Positions 1 to 8,028 of a stretch of 64,000 bases of DNA are shown piece after piece. Below the pieces are notes generated by a model. The model was given only the letters and a program-made list of their open reading frames with translations. It made no database searches and was not told the DNA's origin. The stretch's first letter is position 1, and every line of letters starts with the position of its first letter. This stretch comes from Sulfomarinibacter sp963733915 (GTDB lineage Bacteria > Acidobacteriota > Thermoanaerobaculia > Thermoanaerobaculales > Sulfomarinibacteraceae). The stretch is from positions 310,001-374,000 of the forward strand of contig CAVTEP010000011.1 in NCBI GenBank assembly GCA_963733915.1. Reading direction: 5' to 3'. Made by a program: the position numbers and the translations under genes.

Positions 1-2
1 CC

Positions 3-614
3 ATGGAGCCGGTCGAGGTTCCGGCGTCACGGTCCCACGAGTGGCAGAACGGCGCAAGTGTCTTTGCCGTGGTGGCGGCTCACCCCAACCCCGGCCACGA
101 CAGCGACCGCCACCGACTATCAGGCGTGGTGCGGGAGCGGGACGGGCGCCTGGTGATCGAGTGGTCGGCACTGGCGACCACCGCGCGTCCTTCTCTGGCA
201 GAGCCCGGCGTATTCCACGACTACAAGGGAGCCACGCTGACCGCAAAGGCCTTCGACTCCGCGTTGCCCTATCTGGGAGTGGCGGTGGTTCCGGCCGTCG
301 CCTGGCTGTTTGCCTTCTCGACCATGATCTCATGGAGCTACTACGGCGAGCAGGGGGTGGTCTTTCTGTTCGGCGCGCGATCGGTCACCACCTATCGCGT
401 GCTCTACTGCCTGTTCATTCTCGTCGCCACTTCACCGCTGATCCAGACCGAGGCCGAGTTGGACGCCATCTCGTCGCTTGGAACCGGATTGATGCTGTGG
501 GCTAACATCCCGATCATGCTGGTGTTTGGCCGCCAGGCCATGCGAGCCTACCGAGACTACATGACCAGGCTGCGGGCGGGCGAGTTCGAGATTCGCAAAC
601 GGTCCGCCGATTGA
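3..614 (+). CDS. Sodium:alanine symporter (AGCS family), C-terminal part
   Basis: Carboxy-terminal part of an inner-membrane amino-acid:Na+ symporter. The frame is open to the left window edge, so the first ATG is probably internal and the gene 5'-partial. The AGCS hallmark FAFSTMISWSYYGEQ lies at residues 103-117, followed by FLFG, two further hydrophobic segments (about 130-145 and 158-177) and a short charged cytoplasmic tail. A polar stretch (residues 1-75) precedes the late membrane helices; most AGCS proteins lack such a soluble insert, but related insertions may be lineage-specific. Transport of alanine or glycine is inferred from the family. The next gene, icd, has its own promoter, so the two are probably separate transcription units. 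Confidence 0.75.
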   Translation: MEPVEVPASRSHEWQNGASVFAVVAAHPNPGHDSDRHRLSGVVRERDGRLVIEWSALATTARPSLAEPGVFHDYKGATLTAKAFDSALPYLGVAVVPAVAWLFAFSTMISWSYYGEQGVVFLFGARSVTTYRVLYCLFILVATSPLIQTEAELDAISSLGTGLMLWANIPIMLVFGRQAMRAYRDYMTRLRAGEFEIRKRSAD

Positions 615-696
615 CCGACGGTCGTCGAAAACGGGGATGATCGCAAAGCGGGTCCAATCTCGAAATCACCGTCGCGATATCCGCTTCGCGGATAAG

Positions 697-725
697 CTGA
701 CAACTCGCAACGGAAAGGCTAGACT
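697..725 (+). promoter_or_regulatory. Sigma70-type promoter for icd
   Basis: CTGACA (697-702) and TAGACT (720-725) are separated by exactly 17 bp, about 45 bp before the icd start. The leader contains a small inverted repeat, TTGCCG/CGGCAA (about 729-745), ahead of a GGGGA ribosome-binding site. Based on consensus match only. Confidence 0.5.
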
Positions 726-769
726 GCCTTGCCGAGTTGCGGCAAACGAAATCGTAACGGGGATCACAC

Positions 770-2998
770 ATGAAGACATCAACGATCATCTGGACAAAGA
801 CCGACGAGGCGCCGGCGCTGGCGACTGCCTCTCTGCTCCCCGTCATTCAGGCCTACACCCGGGGCACCGGGATCGACGTCGAGACCAGGGATATTTCGCT
901 TGCCGGCAGGATCATTGCCAACTTCCCCGACAAGCTGAAGGAAGCGCAGAAGATCTCTGACGACCTCGCGGAGCTCGGCGAGCTTGCGAGATCTTCCGAG
1001 GCCAACATCGTCAAGCTGCCCAATATCTCGGCCTCGACTCCCCAGCTTCAGGCCGCCATCGAGGAGCTGCAGGCCAAGGGGTACGAAATCCCCGATTTCC
1101 CCGAAGAGCCGCAGAACCAAGCCGAGGAGCTGCTGCGAAAGAGATTTTCAGTGTGTCTCGGGTCCGCCGTCAATCCGGTCTTGCGTGAGGGCAACGCGGA
1201 CCGCAGACCGGCGGCCGCCGTCAAGCGCTTCGCGCAGAAGCACCCCCACACGATGATGAAACCGTGGCCCGAGACGGGGTCCAAAGCGCGCGTCGCCCAC
1301 ATGAGAGAAAAGGATTTCTACGGCAGCGAGAAGTCAGTCACCATGAGCGAGGCGACCGACGTGAAGATCGAGTTCGTCGCCGGCGACGGATCAACTTCGG
1401 TGTTGAAGGAAAAGATCGTTCTCCAGGAGGGTGAAGTCGTCGACACCGCGGTGATGAACGTCGCCGCGCTGAGGGCGTTCTATGCCGAGCAGATCGACGC
1501 CGCCAAAAAAGACGGGGTCCTGTTGTCGCTACACCTCAAGGCAACCATGATGAAGGTCTCCGATCCCATCATGTTCGGTCACTGCGTCTCCGTGTACTAC
1601 AAGGATGCGCTCGGCAAGCACGCCAAGACGCTCGCCGGGATCGGGGCCAACGTCAACAGCGGGCTTGCCGACGTGCTCGACAAGCTGGAGAAACTCCCAG
1701 CCACCAAAAAGGCCGAGATCGAAGCGGACATAGCCGCCGTGTATGCGACCCGACCCGAGCTCGCGATGGTCGACTCGAGAAAAGGCATCACCAACCTGCA
1801 CGTGCCCAACAACGTCATCGTCGACGCCTCGATGCCCAACGTGGTCCGCGACGGCGGCAGGATGTGGAACGCCAACGACGAGCTTCAGGACTGCATCGCC
1901 ATGGTCCCGGACCGCTGCTACGCGACCATGTACGCGGAGATTCTCGAGGACGCGAAGAAAAACGGCCAGTTCGACCCGGCAACCATGGGCAGCGTCGCCA
2001 ACGTCGGTCTGATGGCCCAGAAGGCGGAGGAGTACGGCTCCCACGACAAGACCTTCGAGGCGCCGGCCGACGGCACGATTCGCGTCATCGACGCCTCCGG
2101 CGCCACCGTCCTCGAGCAACCGGTCGATTACGGTGACATCTTCAGGATGTGCCAGGTCAAGGATGCGCCTATCCAGAACTGGGTCAAGCTGGCCGTCACC
2201 AGGGCGCGGGCCACCGGATCGCCCGCCGTTTTCTGGCTGGATGAAGACAGAGCCCACGATGCCGAGATCATCAAGAAGGTGAAGGCCTACCTGCCCGACC
2301 ACGACACGAGCGGGCTCGATATCCGCATCCTGAAGCCGGTCGACGCCATGAGGTTTTCGCTCGAGAGAATCCGACGAGGCGAGGACACGGTTGCAGTCAC
2401 CGGCAACGTTCTCCGTGACTATCTGACGGATCTGTTCCCGATTCTCGAGCTCGGCACCAGCGCCCGGATGCTGTCGATCGTGCCGCTGATGAACGGCGGC
2501 GGGCTCTTCGAGACCGGCGCCGGCGGATCGGCGCCCAAGCACGTCCAGCAGTTCCTCAAGGAGGGGCACCTACGGTGGGACTCGCTCGGCGAGTACTGCG
2601 CCCTGGTACCGTCGCTCGAGCTGGTAGCCGAGAAAGCCGGAAACCAAAAAGCGAAAACCCTCGCCGTGACGCTCGACGAAGCCATCGCCATGTACCTGGA
2701 GAACGGAAGGCTGCCGTCACGCAAGGTCAACGAGCTCGACAACCGGGGCAGCACCTTCTACCTCGCGCTGTACTGGGCGCAGGCGTTGGCCGCGCAGACC
2801 ACCGACCCGGAGCTGCAGACGCGATTCATCCCGGTGGCGCGGACGCTCACGGACAACGAGGTGACGATCGCGGGCGAGCTGCTGTCCGCCCAGGGAAGGC
2901 CGGTGGATATCGGTGGCTACTACCTCCCCGACAAAGCCATGACGGAGAAAGAGATGCGCCCCAGCCCGACCTTCAACGCCGTGATCGACGCCCTGTAG
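770..2998 (+). CDS. icd: NADP-dependent isocitrate dehydrogenase, monomeric type
   Basis: Oxidatively decarboxylates isocitrate to 2-oxoglutarate with NADP+ in the cytosolic TCA cycle. The 742-residue length is that of the monomeric (IDH-II) family rather than the roughly 420-residue homodimeric enzyme, and the sequence is family-like throughout, beginning MKTSTIIWTKTDEAPALAT and containing the conserved MKVSDPIMFGH and VPNNVIVDASMP segments. The ATG at 770 follows a GGGGA site and a good promoter. A hairpin with a short T-run lies downstream. It appears to be a single-gene transcription unit between a symporter and an oppositely oriented radical SAM gene. Confidence 0.95.
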   Translation: MKTSTIIWTKTDEAPALATASLLPVIQAYTRGTGIDVETRDISLAGRIIANFPDKLKEAQKISDDLAELGELARSSEANIVKLPNISASTPQLQAAIEELQAKGYEIPDFPEEPQNQAEELLRKRFSVCLGSAVNPVLREGNADRRPAAAVKRFAQKHPHTMMKPWPETGSKARVAHMREKDFYGSEKSVTMSEATDVKIEFVAGDGSTSVLKEKIVLQEGEVVDTAVMNVAALRAFYAEQIDAAKKDGVLLSLHLKATMMKVSDPIMFGHCVSVYYKDALGKHAKTLAGIGANVNSGLADVLDKLEKLPATKKAEIEADIAAVYATRPELAMVDSRKGITNLHVPNNVIVDASMPNVVRDGGRMWNANDELQDCIAMVPDRCYATMYAEILEDAKKNGQFDPATMGSVANVGLMAQKAEEYGSHDKTFEAPADGTIRVIDASGATVLEQPVDYGDIFRMCQVKDAPIQNWVKLAVTRARATGSPAVFWLDEDRAHDAEIIKKVKAYLPDHDTSGLDIRILKPVDAMRFSLERIRRGEDTVAVTGNVLRDYLTDLFPILELGTSARMLSIVPLMNGGGLFETGAGGSAPKHVQQFLKEGHLRWDSLGEYCALVPSLELVAEKAGNQKAKTLAVTLDEAIAMYLENGRLPSRKVNELDNRGSTFYLALYWAQALAAQTTDPELQTRFIPVARTLTDNEVTIAGELLSAQGRPVDIGGYYLPDKAMTEKEMRPSPTFNAVIDAL

Positions 2999-3019
2999 CC
3001 ATTGTTGATGCCGCTTTCC

Positions 3020-3092
3020 TAGCCAGCACATCTCACCATCTTTCTGCTACGGCCGCCGATGCACCACACTCGGCGGTGTTTTCTCACCCCGG
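3020..3092. repeat. Dispersed ~70-bp intergenic repeat, copy A
   Basis: Begins TAGCCAGCACATCTCACC and aligns without long gaps to 60404-60475, which begins TAGCCCGCAGATCTCACC. Shared blocks include ATCTCACCA, CGGCCG, TGCACCA and TTCTCACCC. Copy A starts 22 bp after the icd stop codon. It contains the icd hairpin (3053-3076). Function unknown; it could be a REP-like or terminator-associated element. Confidence 0.6.
3053..3085 (+). terminator. Probable Rho-independent terminator of icd
   Basis: A 7-bp perfect stem, CCGCCGA (3053-3059) with TCGGCGG (3070-3076), closes a 10-nt loop and is followed by TGTTTTCTC. The T-run is short, so termination strength is uncertain. It lies inside the dispersed repeat. 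Confidence 0.5.
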
Positions 3093-3232
3093 GGTGCTCG
3101 ACGCACTGTCAAGTACAAGCCGCGCCCCTCAGATCGAAAACCCCACAGCGCTCGGCACCTCGACGCCCTCGCGACGAAACCCGTTGAGATATGCAGGCCA
3201 GGCGGCGGCTGCGCGGTTGCTCGATGCTATGA

Positions 3233-4117
3233 CTACAGCGGCAACCCCACCAGGCGCTCGGTGGGCGGCCTGAAGCTCTCCAAGGACCACTGCAGCGCCT
3301 CGTCGATGGTCTCGAGCATGATCTCTTTGTCGTCGGGGATCCGTCCATGGACATCGAGGAAGTTGCTGATGTGGTCTGACAGCAGTACGGTCGGTCCGTG
3401 CAGCCGCTCGATCAGGACCCGGGTCTCGCAGAGCGCCTGGTGGGCATCGAGCAGAGTCAGCTCTCCCCGCTGCCAGCGCTCGCACCACTCGGTTCCGAGG
3501 GCCGGGACGAAGGTTCGCAGCCGAATGTATTGCGGGCTGGCCCGGTTGAGGACCGCCGCGCTGCCCTCGGCGTGCTCGCACCAGCGCTCGAGGCCCGCGA
3601 CACCGACCATCAGGTAGACCGAGAGCTCGATGCCGGCCGCCATGACGTGGTTGAAGGCGGCCGCGGCGGCTTCCGGATCCACACCTTTGTGGATCTCGCG
3701 CAGGGTCACCGGGTCACCCGACTCGAGCCCGGAGTGGACGCGGGTGATACCCGCGGCAGCGATCCGCCGCCACTCCTCGCGGTTTTTCTTTACAAGGAAT
3801 TTGGCTGAGCCGTACATGGTGACCCGCTCCAGGTCCGGGAAGCGCTCACGGGCGGCCTCGCCGATCGCGACCAGGGTGGCGGTCGGCAGCGCCGCCGAGT
3901 TCCCATCGGCGAGAAAAATGGTGCGGACTCCGGGCCCATAGGCGTCAAGCGCCATGTCGAGGTCCTCAATGACCTCTTCAACCGGCCGGCTCCTGAACTT
4001 CTTGTCGCTGTACATCGAGCAGAAGGCGCAGCGGTTGTGGGGACAGCCGATGGTTGCCTGGAGAATCAGGGACCCCGCTTCCGACGGCGGACGGTAGACT
4101 GTGCCCTCGTAACGCAC
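3233..4117 (-). CDS. Radical SAM protein with CX4CX2C cluster motif
   Basis: Putative radical SAM enzyme of 294 residues. The cluster-binding motif is CPHNRCAFC (C25, C30, C33), with one residue more than the canonical CX3CX2C; this spacing recurs in a subfamily of uncharacterised radical SAM proteins with the same GCxHNxCxFCxMY block. A SAM-binding glycine-rich strand and the rest of the partial TIM barrel follow (for example HSGLESGDP around residues 130-140). No HemN_C or SPASM domain is visible. The start is GTG at 4117, preceded by an AGGAT ribosome-binding site. It is divergent from the 4275 gene. Substrate unknown. Confidence 0.8.
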   Translation of the reverse strand: MRYEGTVYRPPSEAGSLILQATIGCPHNRCAFCSMYSDKKFRSRPVEEVIEDLDMALDAYGPGVRTIFLADGNSAALPTATLVAIGEAARERFPDLERVTMYGSAKFLVKKNREEWRRIAAAGITRVHSGLESGDPVTLREIHKGVDPEAAAAAFNHVMAAGIELSVYLMVGVAGLERWCEHAEGSAAVLNRASPQYIRLRTFVPALGTEWCERWQRGELTLLDAHQALCETRVLIERLHGPTVLLSDHISNFLDVHGRIPDDKEIMLETIDEALQWSLESFRPPTERLVGLPL

Positions 4118-4160
4118 GGGTTGATCCTATCCTGGATTCTAGCTCGTGGACTTTCATCGC

Positions 4161-4189
4161 TTGACAGCGACCACCCGATGGCCGCTAAT
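4161..4189 (+). promoter_or_regulatory. Sigma70-type promoter upstream of the thioredoxin-fold gene
   Basis: Perfect TTGACA (4161-4166), a 17-bp spacer and GCTAAT (4184-4189, four of six matches), about 85 bp before the ATG at 4275. It lies in the divergent region between the radical SAM and thioredoxin-fold genes. Confidence 0.45.
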
Positions 4190-4274
4190 CTACCCCCGTT
4201 GGGAGTTGAGAAGATGCCAGCAGGACTCGAGCTCGCGGGCGCGGTGGCGGACAAAGGCGCCAATCAGGGGGCTC

Positions 4275-5294
4275 ATGGATAAGGTCGTGAGACGAACGCT
4301 CGTTCTGTTGCTCGCCTGCGCCGCCGTCGCGGCAGCCGACGACCGGTTGGCGGTGCTGGAGTTCTTCGGCCGTACCGGCTGCGGCAACTGCAACGCAGCG
4401 GGCCAGGTCGTCACGGTTCTGCAGGACGAGCTTTCGGGGCGCGCGGTCCTGCTCGAGTACGACTACGATCTCTTCCCGATCGGACGCCAGGATCGATTCT
4501 GGGCCACCGGCGTGTCGGCAGACTATTTACCGCTCGTGATGGTGGGCAGCGGGTATCGGACGAGCAGTGGCTGGGTGGATTTCGATCCGGTCTATCGCGG
4601 CATGATCGACGACGAGCTGGCGCAGCCGCCCCGAGCCGTCGTGACTGCCTATTGGAGACGCGCCGGCGACGCCCTGCGCGCCTACGTGGCGGTCGGCAAC
4701 ACCGGCCCCACGATTTTCCGGGTCAGCCGGGAGGCGGCGATCTGGGTGATCGCCTACGAAAACGCCGCCGTCGGCCTGACCGACACCTGGGTGCGATCGA
4801 CGGCGGTGTGGAACCTACCCTACGACCTGGCTCCCGGCGAGTCGGTCTCCGCGGTCATCGACACACCTCCCATCAGCGCTGTCGACTGGGACCGGATGGC
4901 CGGGCTGGTGCTCGCGGAGGACCGGCCGCGCAGCTCCGGAGCCTATGACATGCTGCAGGCCGCCGAAGCCCAACCGGCTGGACTGTTCGCGAGCCCGAAG
5001 AAGGTCGTGCTGAGGCGGGACCGTCCGACCTCCGTTGTCGTACTGACCGGTCCGCATGTGCTGACCTGGTCCGCGACCAGCGACGTACCGTGGATCGAAG
5101 TGACGCCGGCCTCCGGAACCCTGCCAACTGCCGTCACTCTCGAGCTTCGCTCCGAGCTGCGGCCGCCCACGGCAAGCGAAGGCGCCGTCACCTTCACTGC
5201 CTCCGGCGACGACATGTCCTTCTCATCGGTGGTCACCGTCGCGGTAGGGACCCAGCTCCGCCGCGCCGGGCGGCGCGTCCTTCCCGTCCCCTGA
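4275..5294 (+). CDS. Secreted thioredoxin-fold protein with C-terminal BACON-like domain
   Basis: Predicted exported protein of 339 residues. The ATG at 4275 is preferred over upstream in-frame codons because it is followed directly by a signal peptide (MDKVVRRTLVLLLACAAVAA). The mature protein starts with a thioredoxin-like segment, LEFFGRTGCGNCNAAGQ, with a CGNC redox pair at about residues 36-39. The C-terminal third (WSATSDVPWIEVTPASG, then a TVTFTASG-like strand) resembles a BACON/Ig-like all-beta module. It could be a periplasmic or surface thiol oxidoreductase or a redox-bonded adhesion protein; function is not known. The next gene, an S9 peptidase, starts 76 bp downstream on the same strand. 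Confidence 0.7.
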   Translation: MDKVVRRTLVLLLACAAVAAADDRLAVLEFFGRTGCGNCNAAGQVVTVLQDELSGRAVLLEYDYDLFPIGRQDRFWATGVSADYLPLVMVGSGYRTSSGWVDFDPVYRGMIDDELAQPPRAVVTAYWRRAGDALRAYVAVGNTGPTIFRVSREAAIWVIAYENAAVGLTDTWVRSTAVWNLPYDLAPGESVSAVIDTPPISAVDWDRMAGLVLAEDRPRSSGAYDMLQAAEAQPAGLFASPKKVVLRRDRPTSVVVLTGPHVLTWSATSDVPWIEVTPASGTLPTAVTLELRSELRPPTASEGAVTFTASGDDMSFSSVVTVAVGTQLRRAGRRVLPVP

Positions 5295-5370
5295 CCAATC
5301 TGGACATCGATTTGGCACTCGCGTCCGGGAGGACTACGATGGCGGCCGACATCGAAGGAGGTGCCTCGCC

Positions 5371-7434
5371 GTGACTCACATCCGCCGAATCATCGTGGTC
5401 GCCATCGTGTTGGTCGCTTCTCTTGTCACCGCCGCCGTGCCCCCGACCTTGGAGCCCGCGGACGAGCTCGGGCTCGTGACCGTGGGCGCGCCCGAAGTGT
5501 CCCCGGACGGACAGTGGGTCGCCTACTCGGTGAACCGTTACTGCCCCGATTCAAAGGAGCGGGTTGGTGACATCTTCCTGGTGCCCTTCGCGGGCGGGGC
5601 ACCGCGTCAGCTCACCAGCTCCGACGGTGTGGAGAAGGACTACGGCTGGAGCCCGGACAGCTCGACCGTGGTGTTCGCCGCCAGACGGGAGGACGACGAA
5701 AAGAGCCAGATCTACGCCATCAGGATAGACGGCGGCGAGGCCCGCAGACTGACTGAGCTCGAGACCGGAGCTTCAGAGCCGTTGTGGTCGCCTGACGGTC
5801 GGCTGATCGCCTTCACCTCCGCGGTCGGCGGTCTTTTTAGCGAAGAACAGCGCGCGGCCTTCGGCGATGTGCGTTATGCGGCACACCCGCGCCTCTATCA
5901 CCTCGGGCGCGGCTGGGACGACGGCTCGCGCAAGAGAATATTCGTGATCTCCGTCGAAGGCGGAGAGCCCCGCCAGCTGACCGACGGCGAGTGTGCCGAC
6001 GAGGGCGACCACTCCATGGTGTGGAGCCCGGACTCCACCGAAATCGCCTATGTCTCGAACCGCTCGCCCGAGTGGTGGAACACCATCGACACGAATGTCT
6101 TCGTCGTCGATGTGGCCTCGGGCGGGAGCCGGCAACTCACCGCCAATGTGGGTCCTGACCACGACCCGGCCTTCAGCCCGGACGGCAAGTGGATCGCCTA
6201 CCGGGCGAGCTACGAGTACAACTACGAGAGCGAGAACTACAAGATCCATGTCATGCCACGCGAGGGCGGTGATGACCGGGTGCTGTCGGCGACGCTTGAT
6301 CGAAACGTCCGCGCGATCGCCTGGGGACCCGAGAGCGACCGCATCTTTTTCACCGCCTCCAGTGACGGCGCGCGCAATCTGCAATGGGTCAGTATCGACC
6401 GACCTGATCATTTCAACGATGTGACCACGGGATCGAATCAGATATCGGATTTCCAGGTGGTGGACGCCGGGCGCTTCGTGCTCCAGGCCTCCACCGACGT
6501 GTCGCCGCCCGAGATCTACTCCCTGACGGCCGGCGAGCAGCGCCAGCTCACCCACGAGGCGTCGGCGTGGTGGGCCGAATGGTCGGCCAGCCCGTCCGAG
6601 GAGATCTGGATCGACGCTGCCGACGGTGCCCGCATTCAGGGTTGGCTCATCCGGCCGGTCGGCTACCGGGAAGGCGCCAGGGTGCCGATGATCCTGAGCA
6701 TCCACGGCGGTCCCCACGGCATGTATGCGCCGTCCTTCCGCTTCGACTACCAGCTGCTGGCGAATCACGGCTATGCGGTGCTCTACACCAACCCGCGCGG
6801 GTCCGACGGCTACGGCCAGGCCTTTGCCGACGCCATCCATGGGGACTGGCACACGCTGCCCTTCGCCGATCTCATGGCCTTTGTCGACCACGTGGTGGCG
6901 ATGGGCGTGGCGGATCCCGAGGCGCTCGCCGTCACCGGCGGTTCCTACGGCGGCTACATGACCAACTGGATCATCGGTCATACCGACCGCTTCGCGGCGG
7001 CCGTGTCCAGCGCCGGCCTCAGCAACCTGGTCTCGTTCTTTGGCACGACCGACGAGCAGTTCTTTGTCGAGAAGGAGATGGCCGGGCCACCCTGGCAGAG
7101 CCGTGAGGTCTATCTCTCCAACTCACCCCTGTGGGCCGCCGAGAGCTTCAAGACTCCAACCATGTTCCTGCACGGCAGCGACGACTGGCGGGTCCGCCCC
7201 GAACAGGGCGTCCAGCTCTTTCTCGTCCTGCAGAAGGTGGGCGTGCCCTCGGTCTACGTTGAGTTTCCCGGCGAACAGCACGGCCTCAAAGGGCCCCAAC
7301 ACCGCGTGTTGCGGAACACTCTCACCCTGGAGTGGTTCGATCACTGGCTCCGGGGCGCGCCGGTGGCCCTCGCCACCTACATCAACCCCAGGGCCTACGT
7401 CCACCCCCCGCGCCCCCAATCGGCCGATCGATGA
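5371..7434 (+). CDS. Secreted S9 family peptidase (acylaminoacyl-peptidase/S9C type)
   Basis: Serine oligopeptidase of 687 residues that should cleave short peptides in the periplasm. The GTG start at 5371 has an AAGGAGG site 8 bp upstream and is followed by a signal peptide ending near VTAAVPP. Residues 30-400 form a beta-propeller of TolB-like blades (repeated SPDGxWIAY and WSPDSxxI motifs). The alpha/beta-hydrolase domain follows: nucleophile S525 in GGSYGGYMT, D605 in HGSDDWRV and H637 in GEQHGLKG, a complete triad. It lacks the double-Glu motif of dipeptidyl peptidase IV, unlike the second S9 enzyme at 22 kb. A relic of another peptidase gene lies immediately downstream. Confidence 0.9.
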   Translation: MTHIRRIIVVAIVLVASLVTAAVPPTLEPADELGLVTVGAPEVSPDGQWVAYSVNRYCPDSKERVGDIFLVPFAGGAPRQLTSSDGVEKDYGWSPDSSTVVFAARREDDEKSQIYAIRIDGGEARRLTELETGASEPLWSPDGRLIAFTSAVGGLFSEEQRAAFGDVRYAAHPRLYHLGRGWDDGSRKRIFVISVEGGEPRQLTDGECADEGDHSMVWSPDSTEIAYVSNRSPEWWNTIDTNVFVVDVASGGSRQLTANVGPDHDPAFSPDGKWIAYRASYEYNYESENYKIHVMPREGGDDRVLSATLDRNVRAIAWGPESDRIFFTASSDGARNLQWVSIDRPDHFNDVTTGSNQISDFQVVDAGRFVLQASTDVSPPEIYSLTAGEQRQLTHEASAWWAEWSASPSEEIWIDAADGARIQGWLIRPVGYREGARVPMILSIHGGPHGMYAPSFRFDYQLLANHGYAVLYTNPRGSDGYGQAFADAIHGDWHTLPFADLMAFVDHVVAMGVADPEALAVTGGSYGGYMTNWIIGHTDRFAAAVSSAGLSNLVSFFGTTDEQFFVEKEMAGPPWQSREVYLSNSPLWAAESFKTPTMFLHGSDDWRVRPEQGVQLFLVLQKVGVPSVYVEFPGEQHGLKGPQHRVLRNTLTLEWFDHWLRGAPVALATYINPRAYVHPPRPQSADR

Positions 7435-7435
7435 T

Positions 7436-7609
7436 CGCGAGCACCACATCCGGATCGAGATCTCGAGCAGCAACTTCCCCCGCTTCACCTGCATCCTCAA
7501 CACCGGTGGTAACAACTACGACGAGACGGAGGGAGTCATGGCCCACAACACCGTGCATCATTCAAACACTTATCTCTTCCGGATCAGACTGTCGGTGGTG
7601 CAGAGGTAG
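7436..7609 (+). pseudogene. Relic of the C-terminus of a CocE/NonD-family hydrolase
   Basis: Right after the S9 peptidase stop codon, the +2 frame reads HHIRIEISSSNFPRF, then NTGGNNYDET, then MAHNTVHHSN, ending at a stop at 7607-7609. These blocks match the terminal beta-sandwich of X-Pro dipeptidyl-peptidase (CocE/NonD) hydrolases (IRxEISSSNFPRFDRNxNTG, then VAHQTVxH). No start codon or upstream catalytic domain is present in this frame. I read it as the remaining tail of a deleted gene. A 23-codon frame inside it (ATG at 7538, good ribosome site) is not convincing as an independent gene. Confidence 0.6.
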
Positions 7610-7660
7610 GAACAGGGAACGCTCGCGACTGTAGGTGTGTTCACAATACTGGAGGCATTG

Positions 7661-8002
7661 ATGACCTACGAGACCTACAAGATCCTGCACATATTCGCCG
7701 TCCTGCTCCTCTTCCTCTCTCTCGGCACGGTGGCCGCTGGCGGCCGGCTCAAGCGTCTTGCGGGCGTCGCACATGGCGTTGCCCTCTTCATCATCCTGGT
7801 CGCCGGCTTCGGTCTGCTGGCCCGGCTCGCGTTATTTGCAGCGATTCCGGCGTGGGCATGGCTCAAGATCGTCCTCTGGCTTCTGCTCGCAATCGCCGTC
7901 GTGCCGCTCCGCCGACGGCCCGAGTGGGCGACCCGGCTGTGGCTCGTCCTGCCGATCGTCGGCGGCCTTGCCGCCTGGCTCGCGATCCGCAAACCGTTCT
8001 GA
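7661..8002 (+). CDS. Small four-helix inner-membrane protein
   Basis: Hydrophobic protein of 113 residues. The ATG at 7661 is chosen because GGAGGC lies just upstream; an earlier in-frame GTG (7637) lacks such a site. Four membrane-spanning segments are visible: about residues 6-24, 38-57, 62-78 and 89-106, with short charged loops (GGRLKR, RRRPEW). The layout resembles SirB2/DUF-type small membrane proteins, but I do not recognise a family with certainty and no catalytic motif is seen. It is convergent with the GT39-like gene, with only 26 bp between the stops. Confidence 0.7.
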   Translation: MTYETYKILHIFAVLLLFLSLGTVAAGGRLKRLAGVAHGVALFIILVAGFGLLARLALFAAIPAWAWLKIVLWLLLAIAVVPLRRRPEWATRLWLVLPIVGGLAAWLAIRKPF

Positions 8003-8028
8003 TCGATCCCGACCTCTGAGTCCTGGCG

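Noticed and set aside
7538..7609. 23-codon gene with a good ribosome site
   Set aside because: The sequence is explained better as the tail of a CocE/NonD relic; the GGAGGGAG is part of that relic.
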